Of a stretch of DNA of 44,438 nt, positions 14,466-21,175 are shown piece by piece. The position numbers and the translations under genes were made by a program. Source of the DNA: a virus; IMG/VR virus record IMGVR_UViG_3300005529_000059, positions 1 through 44,438 of that record; one strand, 5' to 3'. The notes below the pieces were generated by a model. That model did not search any database. It was not told the DNA's origin and saw only the letters and a program-made list of their open reading frames with translations. How positions within the stretch are numbered: the first letter of the stretch is position 1; the number at the start of each line of letters is the position of its first letter.

Positions 14466-15551
14466 TCACGTCTTTTTCGTCTCCGGAGTGATTTTTGTGG
14501 TGACGCCATCGCTTTCCCCTCGCAGCGTCTTATCGAACAGTTCCTTCCGTTTCATTACCAGAGAAATCGACGACGGGCCGACATGGATGTATTTCTCCGA
14601 AACCTTAACGGAGGAATGCCCCATGAGATAGCAGATGTCGAAGACGGATGCGCCGGATTCGGCGAGCCTTGTCCCGAAGGTGTGCCGACAGGAATAGAGC
14701 AGAAATTCCTTCGGAAACGGCGGATCGGCTTCCTTCATCAGTTTGGTATGGAGGTTCGAAATTGCCCCACGGGTAAAGTGCTGGCCTTTCGAGCCAGGAA
14801 ATACCCATTCGGAGTCAGGAAACAATGCAAAACACAATTGAAGAACTTGTGCCGACCTGCTGGTTTGCGGAAGCGTTCGGCATGCATTGGCCGTCTTCCC
14901 GGCCCGAACATGCACCGCATTGGTATCGATGTCCGTTTTGCGCAAGGAAACACATTCTTCTGGCCGCAACCCCAAATCCAGCAGCAAAATCGCGACCTGC
15001 TTCAGAGGATAGTCCGCCAGCTCCAAATACCGCTTCTCGGTCTCACCGTCCAAAATAAACTCGCGGTTCTTCTCCCCGGGCAAGGTCTGGACGCCCCGGT
15101 AACGGATCAGCCCGCACCGATCGGCGAACCGCAACGCTTTGCGAAGGGTCCGCAATTCGCCGTTAATGGTCGAAGGCGAGAGTTTCTTGGCCAGCCTGGA
15201 GTCTTTGTATCCCTGCTGGGTCAGCGCGTCGATACGATCCAATCTCAACTGCGTAAAGGGGATGTATTCGCACAGTCGCTTGACACACTCCGCATAAAAC
15301 TGAAGCGTGCGCTGCTTCTTCGCGTTCTGGCGCACCGACTCCATAAACGGACCCTCCAGAAAAATGGAGAGGACCGGCGCCGGTGCTTTCTCGATAAGGC
15401 CGATTCCGGTTTCAACAAGGTTGGTGCGGAACTTGGCGACGTAGGATTCCGCCTTTTCCTTGTTCTTAAGGAACGTCGAGCCTTGATAACGCTGGCCCCG
15501 GAATCGAAAGTCGAAGTGCCAATATTTTCCCCGACGAACAAGTTTCGCCAT
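14466..15551 (-). CDS. int: Tyrosine-recombinase integrase
   Basis: This is 361 residues. The N-terminal 60 residues hold an arm-binding or AP2-like beta segment (KYWHFDFRFRGQRYQGSTF). A SAM-like core-binding domain covers about 65-150. The catalytic domain from about 165 shows Arg196 (GLRPEEC), a likely beta-hairpin Lys219, Arg289-His290 (YSCRHTFGTR), GH at 311-312 and the nucleophile Tyr321 (SEKYIHV). The usual first His of the HxxRH box is a Tyr here, a substitution seen in other integrases. It integrates the phage DNA at an att site; attP is probably in or next to the 3' flank near 14400-14465. Confidence 0.9.
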   Translation of the reverse strand: MAKLVRRGKYWHFDFRFRGQRYQGSTFLKNKEKAESYVAKFRTNLVETGIGLIEKAPAPVLSIFLEGPFMESVRQNAKKQRTLQFYAECVKRLCEYIPFTQLRLDRIDALTQQGYKDSRLAKKLSPSTINGELRTLRKALRFADRCGLIRYRGVQTLPGEKNREFILDGETEKRYLELADYPLKQVAILLLDLGLRPEECVSLRKTDIDTNAVHVRAGKTANACRTLPQTSRSAQVLQLCFALFPDSEWVFPGSKGQHFTRGAISNLHTKLMKEADPPFPKEFLLYSCRHTFGTRLAESGASVFDICYLMGHSSVKVSEKYIHVGPSSISLVMKRKELFDKTLRGESDGVTTKITPETKKT

Positions 15552-15566
15552 GTGGAGGGCGAATCT

Positions 15567-15593
15567 ACTCCAACTTCCTTCAACACGTCAACT
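15567..15593. repeat. Direct repeat flanking the vWA gene, copy 1
   Basis: ACTCCAACTTCCTTCA, four variable bases, then GTCAACT. The second copy is at 16241-16267 and only the four middle bases differ. Read on the minus strand this copy supplies TTGACG and TAGATT about 18 bases apart in front of the integrase gene, so it may double as the integrase promoter. Confidence 0.85.
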
Positions 15594-15615
15594 TTACAAG
15601 GAGAACTTTAGAAAT

Positions 15616-16233
15616 ATGAAACAAGGCTATACCCACATTGCTGTTGTGCTTGATCGCTCGGGCTCAATGTCAACCTGTGCCACGGATACGGTTGGCGGTT
15701 TTAATGCGTTTGTCGAAGATCAGAAAAAAGTGCCCGGAGAAGCTACGCTCACGCTTGCGCAGTTCGACGACGTGTACGAGCTTGTTCACAACGGAATCGC
15801 GCTGAAAGATGTGCCTTCGCTCGACTTTCATCCTCGCGGATACACGGCACTGCTCGACGCTATCGGCAAAACGATTAACGATACCGGCGCATGGCTGAGC
15901 CAGAAGCCAGAAGATCAGCGGCCGGAGCGCGTTTTCTTTGTGATCTTGACGGACGGCGCTGAGAACGCCAGTCGCGAATTCACCCGCGAGCAGATTTTCA
16001 AAATGATTCGGCATCAGGAAGACGCCTATAAATGGCAATTCATCTTCCTTGGCGCAAATCAGGATGCCATTAAGGCCGGGGCTGGAATCGGAATCAAGAT
16101 GGATTCGGCGCTGACTTATAACGCATCAAATACGAGCGAGGCATACCGTACATTTTCGGGCAGTCTTACTGGCGCGCGTACCAGCGGTAAGGCGGCGGCA
16201 TTCACAAGCACGGATCGGCTGAGAAACAAATAA
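15616..16233 (+). CDS. von Willebrand factor A domain protein
   Basis: This is 205 residues with an AGGAG ribosome binding site. It is a single vWA domain with an intact metal-ion (MIDAS) site: DRSGSMS at residues 13-19, Thr in the GYTALLDA loop, and Asp in ILTDGAEN. vWA domains bind partner proteins through a divalent metal. There is no signal peptide or membrane segment, so it acts in the cytoplasm. It is the first gene of the rightward block after the integrase and is bracketed by two 27-bp direct repeats. Role in phage unknown; recombination-associated cargo or a host-interaction protein are both possible. Confidence 0.8.
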   Translation: MKQGYTHIAVVLDRSGSMSTCATDTVGGFNAFVEDQKKVPGEATLTLAQFDDVYELVHNGIALKDVPSLDFHPRGYTALLDAIGKTINDTGAWLSQKPEDQRPERVFFVILTDGAENASREFTREQIFKMIRHQEDAYKWQFIFLGANQDAIKAGAGIGIKMDSALTYNASNTSEAYRTFSGSLTGARTSGKAAAFTSTDRLRNK

Positions 16234-16240
16234 CGGCGTG

Positions 16241-16267
16241 ACTCCAACTTCCTTCAGAGGGTCAACT
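16241..16267. repeat. Direct repeat flanking the vWA gene, copy 2
   Basis: This matches the copy at 15567-15593 in 23 of 27 positions, with all mismatches in one four-base block. It starts eight bases after the vWA stop codon. Confidence 0.85.
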
Positions 16268-16311
16268 CGGTAAATGAATACAGGTCCACGGTCTTCTCTG
16301 GAGTTTCACGT

Positions 16312-16524
16312 ATGAAACCTTCTAATCCGCCTAAAGAAATTTACTTGCAGGTTCACGGTATAGACAAAAGGGAACTGCTCCCGGGCGATGAGGACGATGA
16401 AGTTTGCGAAGTCACTTGGGCCGACGAACGCATTTTCGACACGGATATCCGTTATGTGATTGATAGACGACAGTTACGAGGAAAGCGGGTTAGCCGTCCA
16501 TCTTTAGAAAAGAGGCAAGGATGA
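16312..16524 (+). CDS. Hypothetical protein
   Basis: This is 70 residues with a GGAG ribosome binding site. An acidic middle (LLPGDEDDEVCEVTWADE) is followed by a basic C-terminus (RRQLRGKRVSRPSLEKRQG). It looks like a small beta-rich phage protein; no family is recognised. Confidence 0.6.
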   Translation: MKPSNPPKEIYLQVHGIDKRELLPGDEDDEVCEVTWADERIFDTDIRYVIDRRQLRGKRVSRPSLEKRQG

Positions 16525-16571
16525 CCTTGCGAGCATTTGCCTGTGGGGGAATCTAAGTTCACGGAGGAGTC

Positions 16572-17462
16572 TTGCGCAGCTTCGGAATCATCAGCCCGCA
16601 GTTCTGGACAGGAAGGACCGGCCGAGAGATCCAGGCGGCCGGAGCGGACGCGGTAATAGTGGCGGCCTATCTCATGACATCGCCTCACTCTCATATGTGC
16701 GGGTTGTATTTTCTGCCAAAGCAGTATGCCGTCTTCGACACTGGCCGAACGCTCAAACAGGTCGAAAAAGCCCTCCTGCAGCTCGCCTTGCTGCCTTCTG
16801 GCGCATTTTCTCAGTACGACGAGGCCAGTCAGCACGTTTGGCTGCCCGAAATGATGCACTGGCAGGTGGGACCATTAAAACCAAAGGATAATCGGATAAG
16901 TTCAATTATCCGTTGGTATTCCATGTTACCGGCTTCTCCGTTTCTGATTTCTTTCTATGAACGATACAAGGAAGAACTCCCCGGCTTAGAGAAAAGAGAA
17001 GCCCCTTCGAAGCCCCTTCAGAGAGGCACAGAGCCCCTAAATCCACTCTGTGTCTGTCCTGATCCTGATCTTGATTCTATTTCTTCGGAAGGGGGAGCGG
17101 GGGAAACCAAAATTCGGCTCGGTGAATTTCAAAACGTCCTGTTGCTGCCCGACGACATCGCAGACTTGCGAACTCGGCTTACAGAACACTTCGACGTTTT
17201 GGTGAATGAACTGGACCGCTACGGGGAAACGCACCCGAAAGAGTTTGCTAAATACAAGAACCATAAAGCCGTATTGCTCAGTTGGCACGGCCGAAAAGAG
17301 AAAACCAATGGAAAACCGAAAGACCGACAGGAGCGCAATGCCGAAAACGCCCGGCGCCTGCTGTCTCGGCTTAATTCTGAAAATGGCAGCGGCGGCGAAT
17401 GTGGAATTGAGCGAAGCGACCCAGGCAGTCTACCTCGAACGCTTGCAAAAGCTCAGTCCTGA
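16572..17462 (+). CDS. Replication initiator/replisome-organiser-like protein
   Basis: This is 296 residues from a TTG start with a strong GGAGG five bases upstream. The N-terminal 120 residues (SFGIISPQFWTGRTGREIQ, then VVAAYLMTSP and GLYFLPK) follow the winged-helix pattern of phage replication proteins that begin with a short Phe/Trp motif. After a Pro-rich linker, a C-terminal charged helical region ends in an Asn/Gly tail. It is followed by an overlapping helicase-loader-like gene, the usual O/P-type order. The role is inferred from fold pattern and context; origin binding is not demonstrated. Confidence 0.6.
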   Translation: MRSFGIISPQFWTGRTGREIQAAGADAVIVAAYLMTSPHSHMCGLYFLPKQYAVFDTGRTLKQVEKALLQLALLPSGAFSQYDEASQHVWLPEMMHWQVGPLKPKDNRISSIIRWYSMLPASPFLISFYERYKEELPGLEKREAPSKPLQRGTEPLNPLCVCPDPDLDSISSEGGAGETKIRLGEFQNVLLLPDDIADLRTRLTEHFDVLVNELDRYGETHPKEFAKYKNHKAVLLSWHGRKEKTNGKPKDRQERNAENARRLLSRLNSENGSGGECGIERSDPGSLPRTLAKAQS

Positions 17463-17679
17463 AGCGCTGACGTATGCCACGAATCGCGTGAATGACGAAT
17501 GGTCGGAAGCGAGCAAGATGCCGCCCTTGGCATTCATTCTCGCACGGGCTGAAGACTTTGCAACGCTCCGGCAATCGAATCGGCTATTGGAATTACCGGA
17601 TAAGCCGGACGATTGGGACCCGGAATTCGCGAAGAAACTGCTCGACGAAGTGCGTCGGGCAAAGATGGCGCTTTCGTGA
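17338..17679 (+). CDS. Helicase-loader-like replication protein
   Basis: This is 113 residues from an ATG preceded by AGGAG. It overlaps the end of the initiator-like gene by 125 bases in another frame. It contains the pattern YLERLQKLSPEALTYATNRV with NDEWSEASKMPPLAFILARA, as in the N-terminal domain of many phage replication accessory proteins (substrate-loading domain, helices plus a W.. and P motif). No Walker motifs follow, so it is only this domain. It may guide the host helicase to the phage origin. Confidence 0.6.
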   Translation: MPKTPGACCLGLILKMAAAANVELSEATQAVYLERLQKLSPEALTYATNRVNDEWSEASKMPPLAFILARAEDFATLRQSNRLLELPDKPDDWDPEFAKKLLDEVRRAKMALS

Positions 17680-17849
17680 CCTGTCCTACCTGCAAAACCG
17701 AGGTGGAAAAGCGTTTAGTCCTCTTCGGCAAGTTGGGAACGATCGAAATGGAGGTTTGTGTATGCGAAGCGGAAAAGATTCAGGCGCGACACTCAGTGAG
17801 GCCGACAAAGCAGCCGATCGACCGAAAGCAGAGGCAGTTCAAAACGTGA
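17676..17849 (+). CDS. Small zinc-binding protein
   Basis: This is 57 residues from a GTG overlapping the previous stop (GTGA). It has CPTC at the start and CVC about 30 residues later, with a basic tail. Likely a zinc ribbon. Its last 88 bases are shared with the next gene in a different frame. Confidence 0.55.
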   Translation: MTCPTCKTEVEKRLVLFGKLGTIEMEVCVCEAEKIQARHSVRPTKQPIDRKQRQFKT

Positions 17850-17899
17850 TGCGATCCAAACTGAAGGCTGGCGCGAATTCCTTTCAGGGGGTGAAATAA
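17762..17899 (+). CDS. Small helical protein in an overlapping frame
   Basis: This is 45 residues (starts MRSGKDSGATLSEADKAADR, ends GANSFQGVK). GGAGG lies six bases before the ATG and the stop overlaps the next start (TAATG), both arguing that it is translated. It overlaps the zinc-binding gene by 88 bases, so one stretch of DNA encodes two proteins. Confidence 0.55.
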   Translation: MRSGKDSGATLSEADKAADRPKAEAVQNVMRSKLKAGANSFQGVK

Positions 17900-18198
17900 T
17901 GAACGAATTTGACATTGGACAGACGGTTCAGCGAATCGGAGAAAAGGCGTGGGCGCTCGCGTTGAAGTCGGTAATCGTCGAAAGCTGGATTGAAATCGGC
18001 TTCAGCGGTATTGGATTTCTCACCGTCATTGTCGGCTTGATTCTGGTATGGCGCGGCAAGGAATACTCCGCAATGCGAGGCGCTGGAGCCATCGTGGCAA
18101 TTATCGGAGGGCTTGTGTTTCTGATATGCCTTGGCGACGGCATCTACGGTATCTACCTACCGGAATTGGTCGCAATTAACCGGATCTTACACCGATGA
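17899..18198 (+). CDS. Membrane protein with two transmembrane helices
   Basis: This is 99 residues with a GGGGGTG ribosome binding site. Hydrophobic helices lie at about residues 35-50 (GFSGIGFLTVIVGLILVW) and 63-80 (AGAIVAIIGGLVFLICLG), with a short basic loop between. Both ends are probably cytoplasmic. It could be an exclusion or lysis-related protein, but it lies among replication genes and nothing specific identifies it. Confidence 0.65.
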   Translation: MNEFDIGQTVQRIGEKAWALALKSVIVESWIEIGFSGIGFLTVIVGLILVWRGKEYSAMRGAGAIVAIIGGLVFLICLGDGIYGIYLPELVAINRILHR

Positions 18199-18338
18199 AA
18201 TCCCGTGTGATGTCTCGACGTGCTCGTCAACGGTGGGCTAAAGAAGAACCAGCAATCAAGCTAGCTCGTAAAGGCTGTGAATGTTGTGGACAGAGGGTAA
18301 GGAAGCGGCAGAAACGCTGCGCGAGGTGCCGAGGGTGA
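18195..18338 (+). CDS. Small basic zinc-ribbon protein
   Basis: This is 47 residues overlapping the membrane-protein gene by four bases. Very Arg/Lys-rich, with CECCGQ and CARC knuckles that can bind one zinc. A nucleic-acid-binding role is likely. Confidence 0.6.
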   Translation: MKSRVMSRRARQRWAKEEPAIKLARKGCECCGQRVRKRQKRCARCRG

Positions 18339-18439
18339 AACTTAAATGTTTCTTTGGTTTCCATGTGTGGATTTTCGTCACCGCATCGCCGCTCGGCAGG
18401 ATGTATTGGCGTTCTGAATATAAGGGTGAATCTGACTGA
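18335..18439 (+). CDS. Very small phage protein (KCxxGFHxW type)
   Basis: This is 34 residues from a GTG overlapping the previous stop (GTGA). The start VKLKCFFGFHVWIFV resembles a recurring small phage protein beginning MKLKCxxGFHxW, usually longer with zinc-binding cysteines. Here those are absent, so it may be truncated. The last 18 bases lie within the left arm of the large inverted repeat at 18422-18474. Confidence 0.45.
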   Translation: MKLKCFFGFHVWIFVTASPLGRMYWRSEYKGESD

Positions 18440-18555
18440 AAGACGTTGGGGAACGTTAGTTCAGATTCACCCTTTGACCGGAAAGCAGGGTACCTAGATG
18501 ATAGGCCTGTGCCCCTGAAACGGGGCCGCAGAGGAGGGAGGAAAGCAAACTCCCT
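18422..18555. ncRNA. Candidate structured RNA with four consecutive hairpins
   Basis: P1 pairs 18422-18435 (AAGGGTGAATCTGA) perfectly with 18461-18474 and encloses an inner ACGTT-GGGG-AACGT hairpin. Next come CAGG-gta-CCT-AGATGAT-AGG-CCTG, then GCCCC-TGAAAC-GGGGC, then GGAGGGAG-GAAAGCAAA-CTCCCTCC. About 130 bases are thus mostly paired. The frames across it look non-coding. There is no T run directly after the last stem, so it is not a plain terminator. The orientation is unknown, but neighbours run on the plus strand. I do not recognise a known RNA family. Confidence 0.6.
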
Positions 18556-18617
18556 CCGCCACCCGCTTTTCGTTTGAGAGAATACCACAATTTTAAGTTT
18601 TGTGAAGGGGGTCACGT

Positions 18618-18719
18618 ATGAGCACTGACAATAAGGGCACAATCGACTGGAGTGCGATTCTTGCCGACCTGGAGGCAAAGAAAGCGGCACTTGAACAGGC
18701 TATTGCCGGAGTGCGCTAA
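18618..18719 (+). CDS. Tiny helical protein
   Basis: This is 33 residues with a GGGGG ribosome binding site. WSAILADLEAKKAALEQAIA is a typical amphipathic helix found at the start of small bacterial and phage proteins. It might be the N-terminus of a gene shortened by a frameshift, because the next frame continues with protein-like sequence to 18864. Confidence 0.5.
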   Translation: MSTDNKGTIDWSAILADLEAKKAALEQAIAGVR

Positions 18720-18768
18720 AGATTCATTTAGTCTTTCTGAATTTCAAAAGACCCCACTACCCGGAAAG

Positions 18769-18864
18769 ATGAAGTTTGAAACTGTTCGAGGAAGCTGGAG
18801 AGGAAACGTTGAGAAAGAAGAAGACGCTGAACTTAAGCAGTTGCGCAAAAGTGCAGGATTGTAG
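18769..18864 (+). CDS. Possible small charged protein
   Basis: This is 31 residues (MKFETVRGSWRGNVEKEEDA, then ELKQLRKSAGL) with GGAAAG just before the ATG. The frame is open upstream into the previous gene, so it may instead be the shifted continuation of that protein. Confidence 0.35.
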   Translation: MKFETVRGSWRGNVEKEEDAELKQLRKSAGL

Positions 18865-18873
18865 CGGTGGTTT

Positions 18874-19233
18874 ATGACGAAAACGATTCAAGAATTGAGC
18901 GATGCAGAGTTGTCACGCTGGATTGCGGAGAAACTCGGCCTGTCTGATATGGCCCATGCAGTAGTTCACGGCGCGGGCGCGTGCAGTAGATGTAAGCGAT
19001 TTCTGCCGTTACCGGAGCGAGACTGCGTGGACGATTATATAAACGATCCCGCCATGACGGTGATGCTGCTGGAAAAACTTCGCCCGTTGCACGTTCAAAT
19101 AACTCTCGACATGGATTATTTCGGAATTGTGATCGGCTGGCCGGAATCGCGATACTGGAGAAGCAACTCACATTTGACCGCTAGCCGAGCTGTCGCTGAA
19201 GCCTTTGCTCTCGCGAATGGTTGGACGGAATGA
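18874..19233 (+). CDS. Phage ABA-sandwich-like protein
   Basis: This is 119 residues with a GGTGG ribosome binding site. An N-terminal helix (ELSDAELSRWIAEKLGL) precedes a CSRC pair and the C-terminal block VDDYINDPAMTVMLLEKL, ITLDMDYFGIVIGW and ASRAVAEAFALANGW. That arrangement is typical of the small phage ABA-sandwich family, whose function is unknown. It overlaps the DUF1064 gene (ATGA). Confidence 0.65.
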   Translation: MTKTIQELSDAELSRWIAEKLGLSDMAHAVVHGAGACSRCKRFLPLPERDCVDDYINDPAMTVMLLEKLRPLHVQITLDMDYFGIVIGWPESRYWRSNSHLTASRAVAEAFALANGWTE

Positions 19234-19607
19234 AGCGCAATAAATACGGCGTAGGAATCGACCCGGCCTCAATTGAAAAACGCACGGTTGACGGAATCGT
19301 GTTTAGTTCGCAGCACGAGGCGCAGCAATATATCAGTTTCAAGGCATTGGAGAAAGCTGGAGCAATTGCGAAGCTGGAATTGCAGAAACCCTACCAGATT
19401 CACGCAATTGAGGGCTTGCATCGGATCCTGGCTCCCGGCGAGGCGTTAATGCTGAAGCCGATTTGCAAGTACATCGCGGATTTCGTAGTAACCGAGAAAG
19501 ACGGAACCGTGCGGGTGTATGACGCGAAAGGATTTCGTACCCCCCTCTACCGATTAAAGCGCAAATTTGTGGAGGCCGAATATGGAATACTGATTGTTGA
19601 GATATGA
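19230..19607 (+). CDS. DUF1064 nuclease-like protein
   Basis: This is 125 residues. It matches the DUF1064 plan: N-terminal KRNKYGVG, then VFSSQHEAQQYISFKALEKA, IAKLELQKPYQI, IADFVV, and VYDAKGFRTPLYRLKRKFVE. The Glu of the EAQQY helix, Asp of ADF and Asp/Lys of DAKG are spaced like a PD-(D/E)xK nuclease core. Members sit among phage replication genes and may resolve branched DNA. The fold is inferred from motif order. Confidence 0.75.
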   Translation: MKRNKYGVGIDPASIEKRTVDGIVFSSQHEAQQYISFKALEKAGAIAKLELQKPYQIHAIEGLHRILAPGEALMLKPICKYIADFVVTEKDGTVRVYDAKGFRTPLYRLKRKFVEAEYGILIVEI

Positions 19608-19765
19608 AAATCGATCACATCTTCTGCCGGGGTGGACTTATTGGACTCGTCGTCATATCGGTCATCTTGTGGCCTGTCAGTGAACTGGGTTTTATCGGTT
19701 CGGTCGCGGTGATAATTGGCGGTAATTGTCATGCGATCCCAATAGCAATACTTAGTGCTTGGTAA
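19604..19765 (+). CDS. Small membrane protein, possibly truncated by the IS
   Basis: This is 53 residues coupled to the DUF1064 gene (ATGA). Two hydrophobic stretches (GGLIGLVVISVILWPV and FIGSVAVIIGGN) suggest one or two membrane spans. The last codons TGG-TAA lie at the probable left end of the IS1-type element (about 19761), so the stop may come from the insertion and the original protein may have been longer. Confidence 0.55.
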   Translation: MKIDHIFCRGGLIGLVVISVILWPVSELGFIGSVAVIIGGNCHAIPIAILSAW

Positions 19766-20808
19766 TGGTGCATTAGCGTGTGCTCGCAATCAATAACTCC
19801 TCCAGTGTCCAAACATGATCTGTGATCCCGCTTGCTACCGCCGGAGTTGTGTTGATTGTCGCATGGACACGAACAAAATTGCTCCATGCGAAGTACAAGG
19901 CCACGGCATAGCGCAAGTTTTCAATCTTCTTTGAGAAGCCAAGGCACAGCCGAGTTAAGCGACGCATGAACGTCCTCATGTTGAGATTGCTGCGCTCAAC
20001 ATGAGAAGTGCAAATGTGTTCTTCGATCGGCTGGCCTGTAATGGTTTTACGGACTGCACCAATACACGCTGGGGGAGAGTAACGGCCACTGCCGCCCTCC
20101 AGATTACCTGCGTAAATCTTCTGAATCACTCCGTGATCTACGTCACCATTAAATGCTCGTCGTGTTGCAAACTGATAGGCTCCAAACGAGTCTGTACTTA
20201 CCTGCGGACGAACAACCAACCTGTCAGCCAGGTCTGCCATGAAGTGTTGGGTAGACGGCGCATTACGTTTACCGACGAGGTATGTAATAACTAACTTGGT
20301 GTGTCGGTCGATTGCAACAAACGTATAGGTGTCGCCTAATAGATCGGCATTATCGGTCGCCTTAAGGTGGCGCTGTTTCTTTCCCACGAAACCCCAAATC
20401 TCGTCACATTGAATATCTGCAAGTGCGAGATTTCGCATTCTGGAATCCATCAGCTTCTCGCACCGCTCACCAATGAGAACCAAAAGGCGTAGCACTGTGC
20501 GCTTGTTGATTCCAGCGATCCGCGCAGCTGCACGAATACCAACACCTTCTACAAGCAAATTAATAACGTGAACGGCCTTTGCGAAATCAACGCGCATTTC
20601 GTCAAGATGGCTTTCCGGTTTGTCGGACCATGTTCTACCGCATGTTAAGCAGCGATAGCGTTGAATGCGATTCTTACCGTAGGTGCCAGCACGGCGAGCC
20701 GTAGCTTGGCAAAAATGACAGGTCATTGCGGGCCTTGCCTTTCAAGAGGCGATGGCTCACAATCAAGTTGTCTAGGCTAGCTTGCGAGCAATCGCGGGTT
20801 AGTTGACC
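19761..20808. mobile_element. IS1-family insertion element (approximate ends)
   Basis: A single transposase gene fills most of this interval. TGCTCGCAA at 19781-19789 recurs inverted at 20782-20790. Outside each copy is a GCG and a terminal GGT, giving imperfect inverted ends of about 27-29 bases starting at 19761 and 20808. I find no convincing target-site duplication, so the boundaries are estimates. A strong terminator begins at 20809, immediately outside the right end. Confidence 0.6.
19773..20726 (-). CDS. IS1-family transposase (single frame)
   Basis: This is 317 residues. An N-terminal zinc finger (CHFC and CLTCGRTW) precedes an HTH (GIRAAARIAGINKRTVLRLL). The DDE catalytic domain has Asp108 (QCDEIWGFVG), Asp179 (STDSFGAY) and Glu244 (SHVERSNLNMR). 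All key residues are present, so it looks active. In classical IS1 the zinc/HTH part and the catalytic part are two frames joined by frameshifting; here they are one frame, as in the ISMhu11-like group. It runs opposite to the surrounding phage genes. Confidence 0.85.
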   Translation of the reverse strand: MTCHFCQATARRAGTYGKNRIQRYRCLTCGRTWSDKPESHLDEMRVDFAKAVHVINLLVEGVGIRAAARIAGINKRTVLRLLVLIGERCEKLMDSRMRNLALADIQCDEIWGFVGKKQRHLKATDNADLLGDTYTFVAIDRHTKLVITYLVGKRNAPSTQHFMADLADRLVVRPQVSTDSFGAYQFATRRAFNGDVDHGVIQKIYAGNLEGGSGRYSPPACIGAVRKTITGQPIEEHICTSHVERSNLNMRTFMRRLTRLCLGFSKKIENLRYAVALYFAWSNFVRVHATINTTPAVASGITDHVWTLEELLIASTR

Positions 20809-20850
20809 GGCCCTGTCGGTGTTATCAGCACTGATGGGGCCTTTGCTTTT
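20809..20850 (+). terminator. Rho-independent terminator of the replication block
   Basis: GGCCC pairs with GGGCC, a TG/TG internal loop follows, then TCGGTG pairs with CACTGA around a seven-base loop. The stem is followed by TTTGCTTTT. It points rightward. It probably terminated the operon ending with the 19604 gene before the IS came between them. Confidence 0.7.
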
Positions 20851-20864
20851 CATGGGTAAAAGTA

Positions 20865-20931
20865 TACGTAAGCGGCTTACGTAATGCAAGTATTATTTCG
20901 CTTGAATACGTAAGCGGGTTGCGAATACACT
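20865..20931 (+). promoter_or_regulatory. Promoter with two palindromic operators before the KGG-like gene
   Basis: A perfect 19-bp palindrome, TACGTAAGC-G-GCTTACGTA (20865-20883), is followed by an imperfect copy starting TACGTAAGCG (20907-20925). Their centres are 42 bases apart, about four helical turns on the same face. The second copy covers the spacer of TTGAAT (20902-20907) and TACACT (20926-20931). This suggests cooperative repression, perhaps autoregulation. Confidence 0.6.
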
Positions 20932-20937
20932 AAGACC

Positions 20938-21138
20938 ATGCCAACCACTAAACGCATACCAAAAGAAATTAGAAGTTACTTTGCCAAGATCGGCGCAAAG
21001 GGTGGAAAGAAAGGCGGAGCGGTACGAGCCTCCCGAATGACCGCCGAAGAGAGATCGCAAAGTGCGCGGAAAGCGGTCCAAGCACGCTGGGAAAAATCGG
21101 GGAAAAACCGGAATAATTCGGAATCAGAAAAGGCTTAG
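20938..21138 (+). CDS. Small basic KGG-like protein, leaderless
   Basis: This is 66 residues. The core KIGAKGGKKGGAVRASRMTA, then EERSQSARKAVQARWEK, is a pattern I recall from many small bacterial and phage proteins with Gly-Gly-Lys turns; role unknown, DNA or RNA binding plausible from the charge. There is no Shine-Dalgarno. The predicted transcription start falls on the A of the ATG, so the message is probably leaderless. It is controlled by the palindromes just upstream. Confidence 0.65.
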   Translation: MPTTKRIPKEIRSYFAKIGAKGGKKGGAVRASRMTAEERSQSARKAVQARWEKSGKNRNNSESEKA

Positions 21139-21175
21139 AACTTAATAGGTTGACGTCGTAGAATGATTTCAGCCT

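Noticed and set aside
14397-15611. 404-residue plus-strand frame opposite the integrase
   Set aside because: The minus strand encodes a full integrase with catalytic residues; the plus frame is a shadow.
18256-18690. Minus-strand 144-residue frame over the structured RNA region
   Set aside because: It has unnatural composition, no start signal, opposite orientation to the operon, and crosses perfect inverted repeats.
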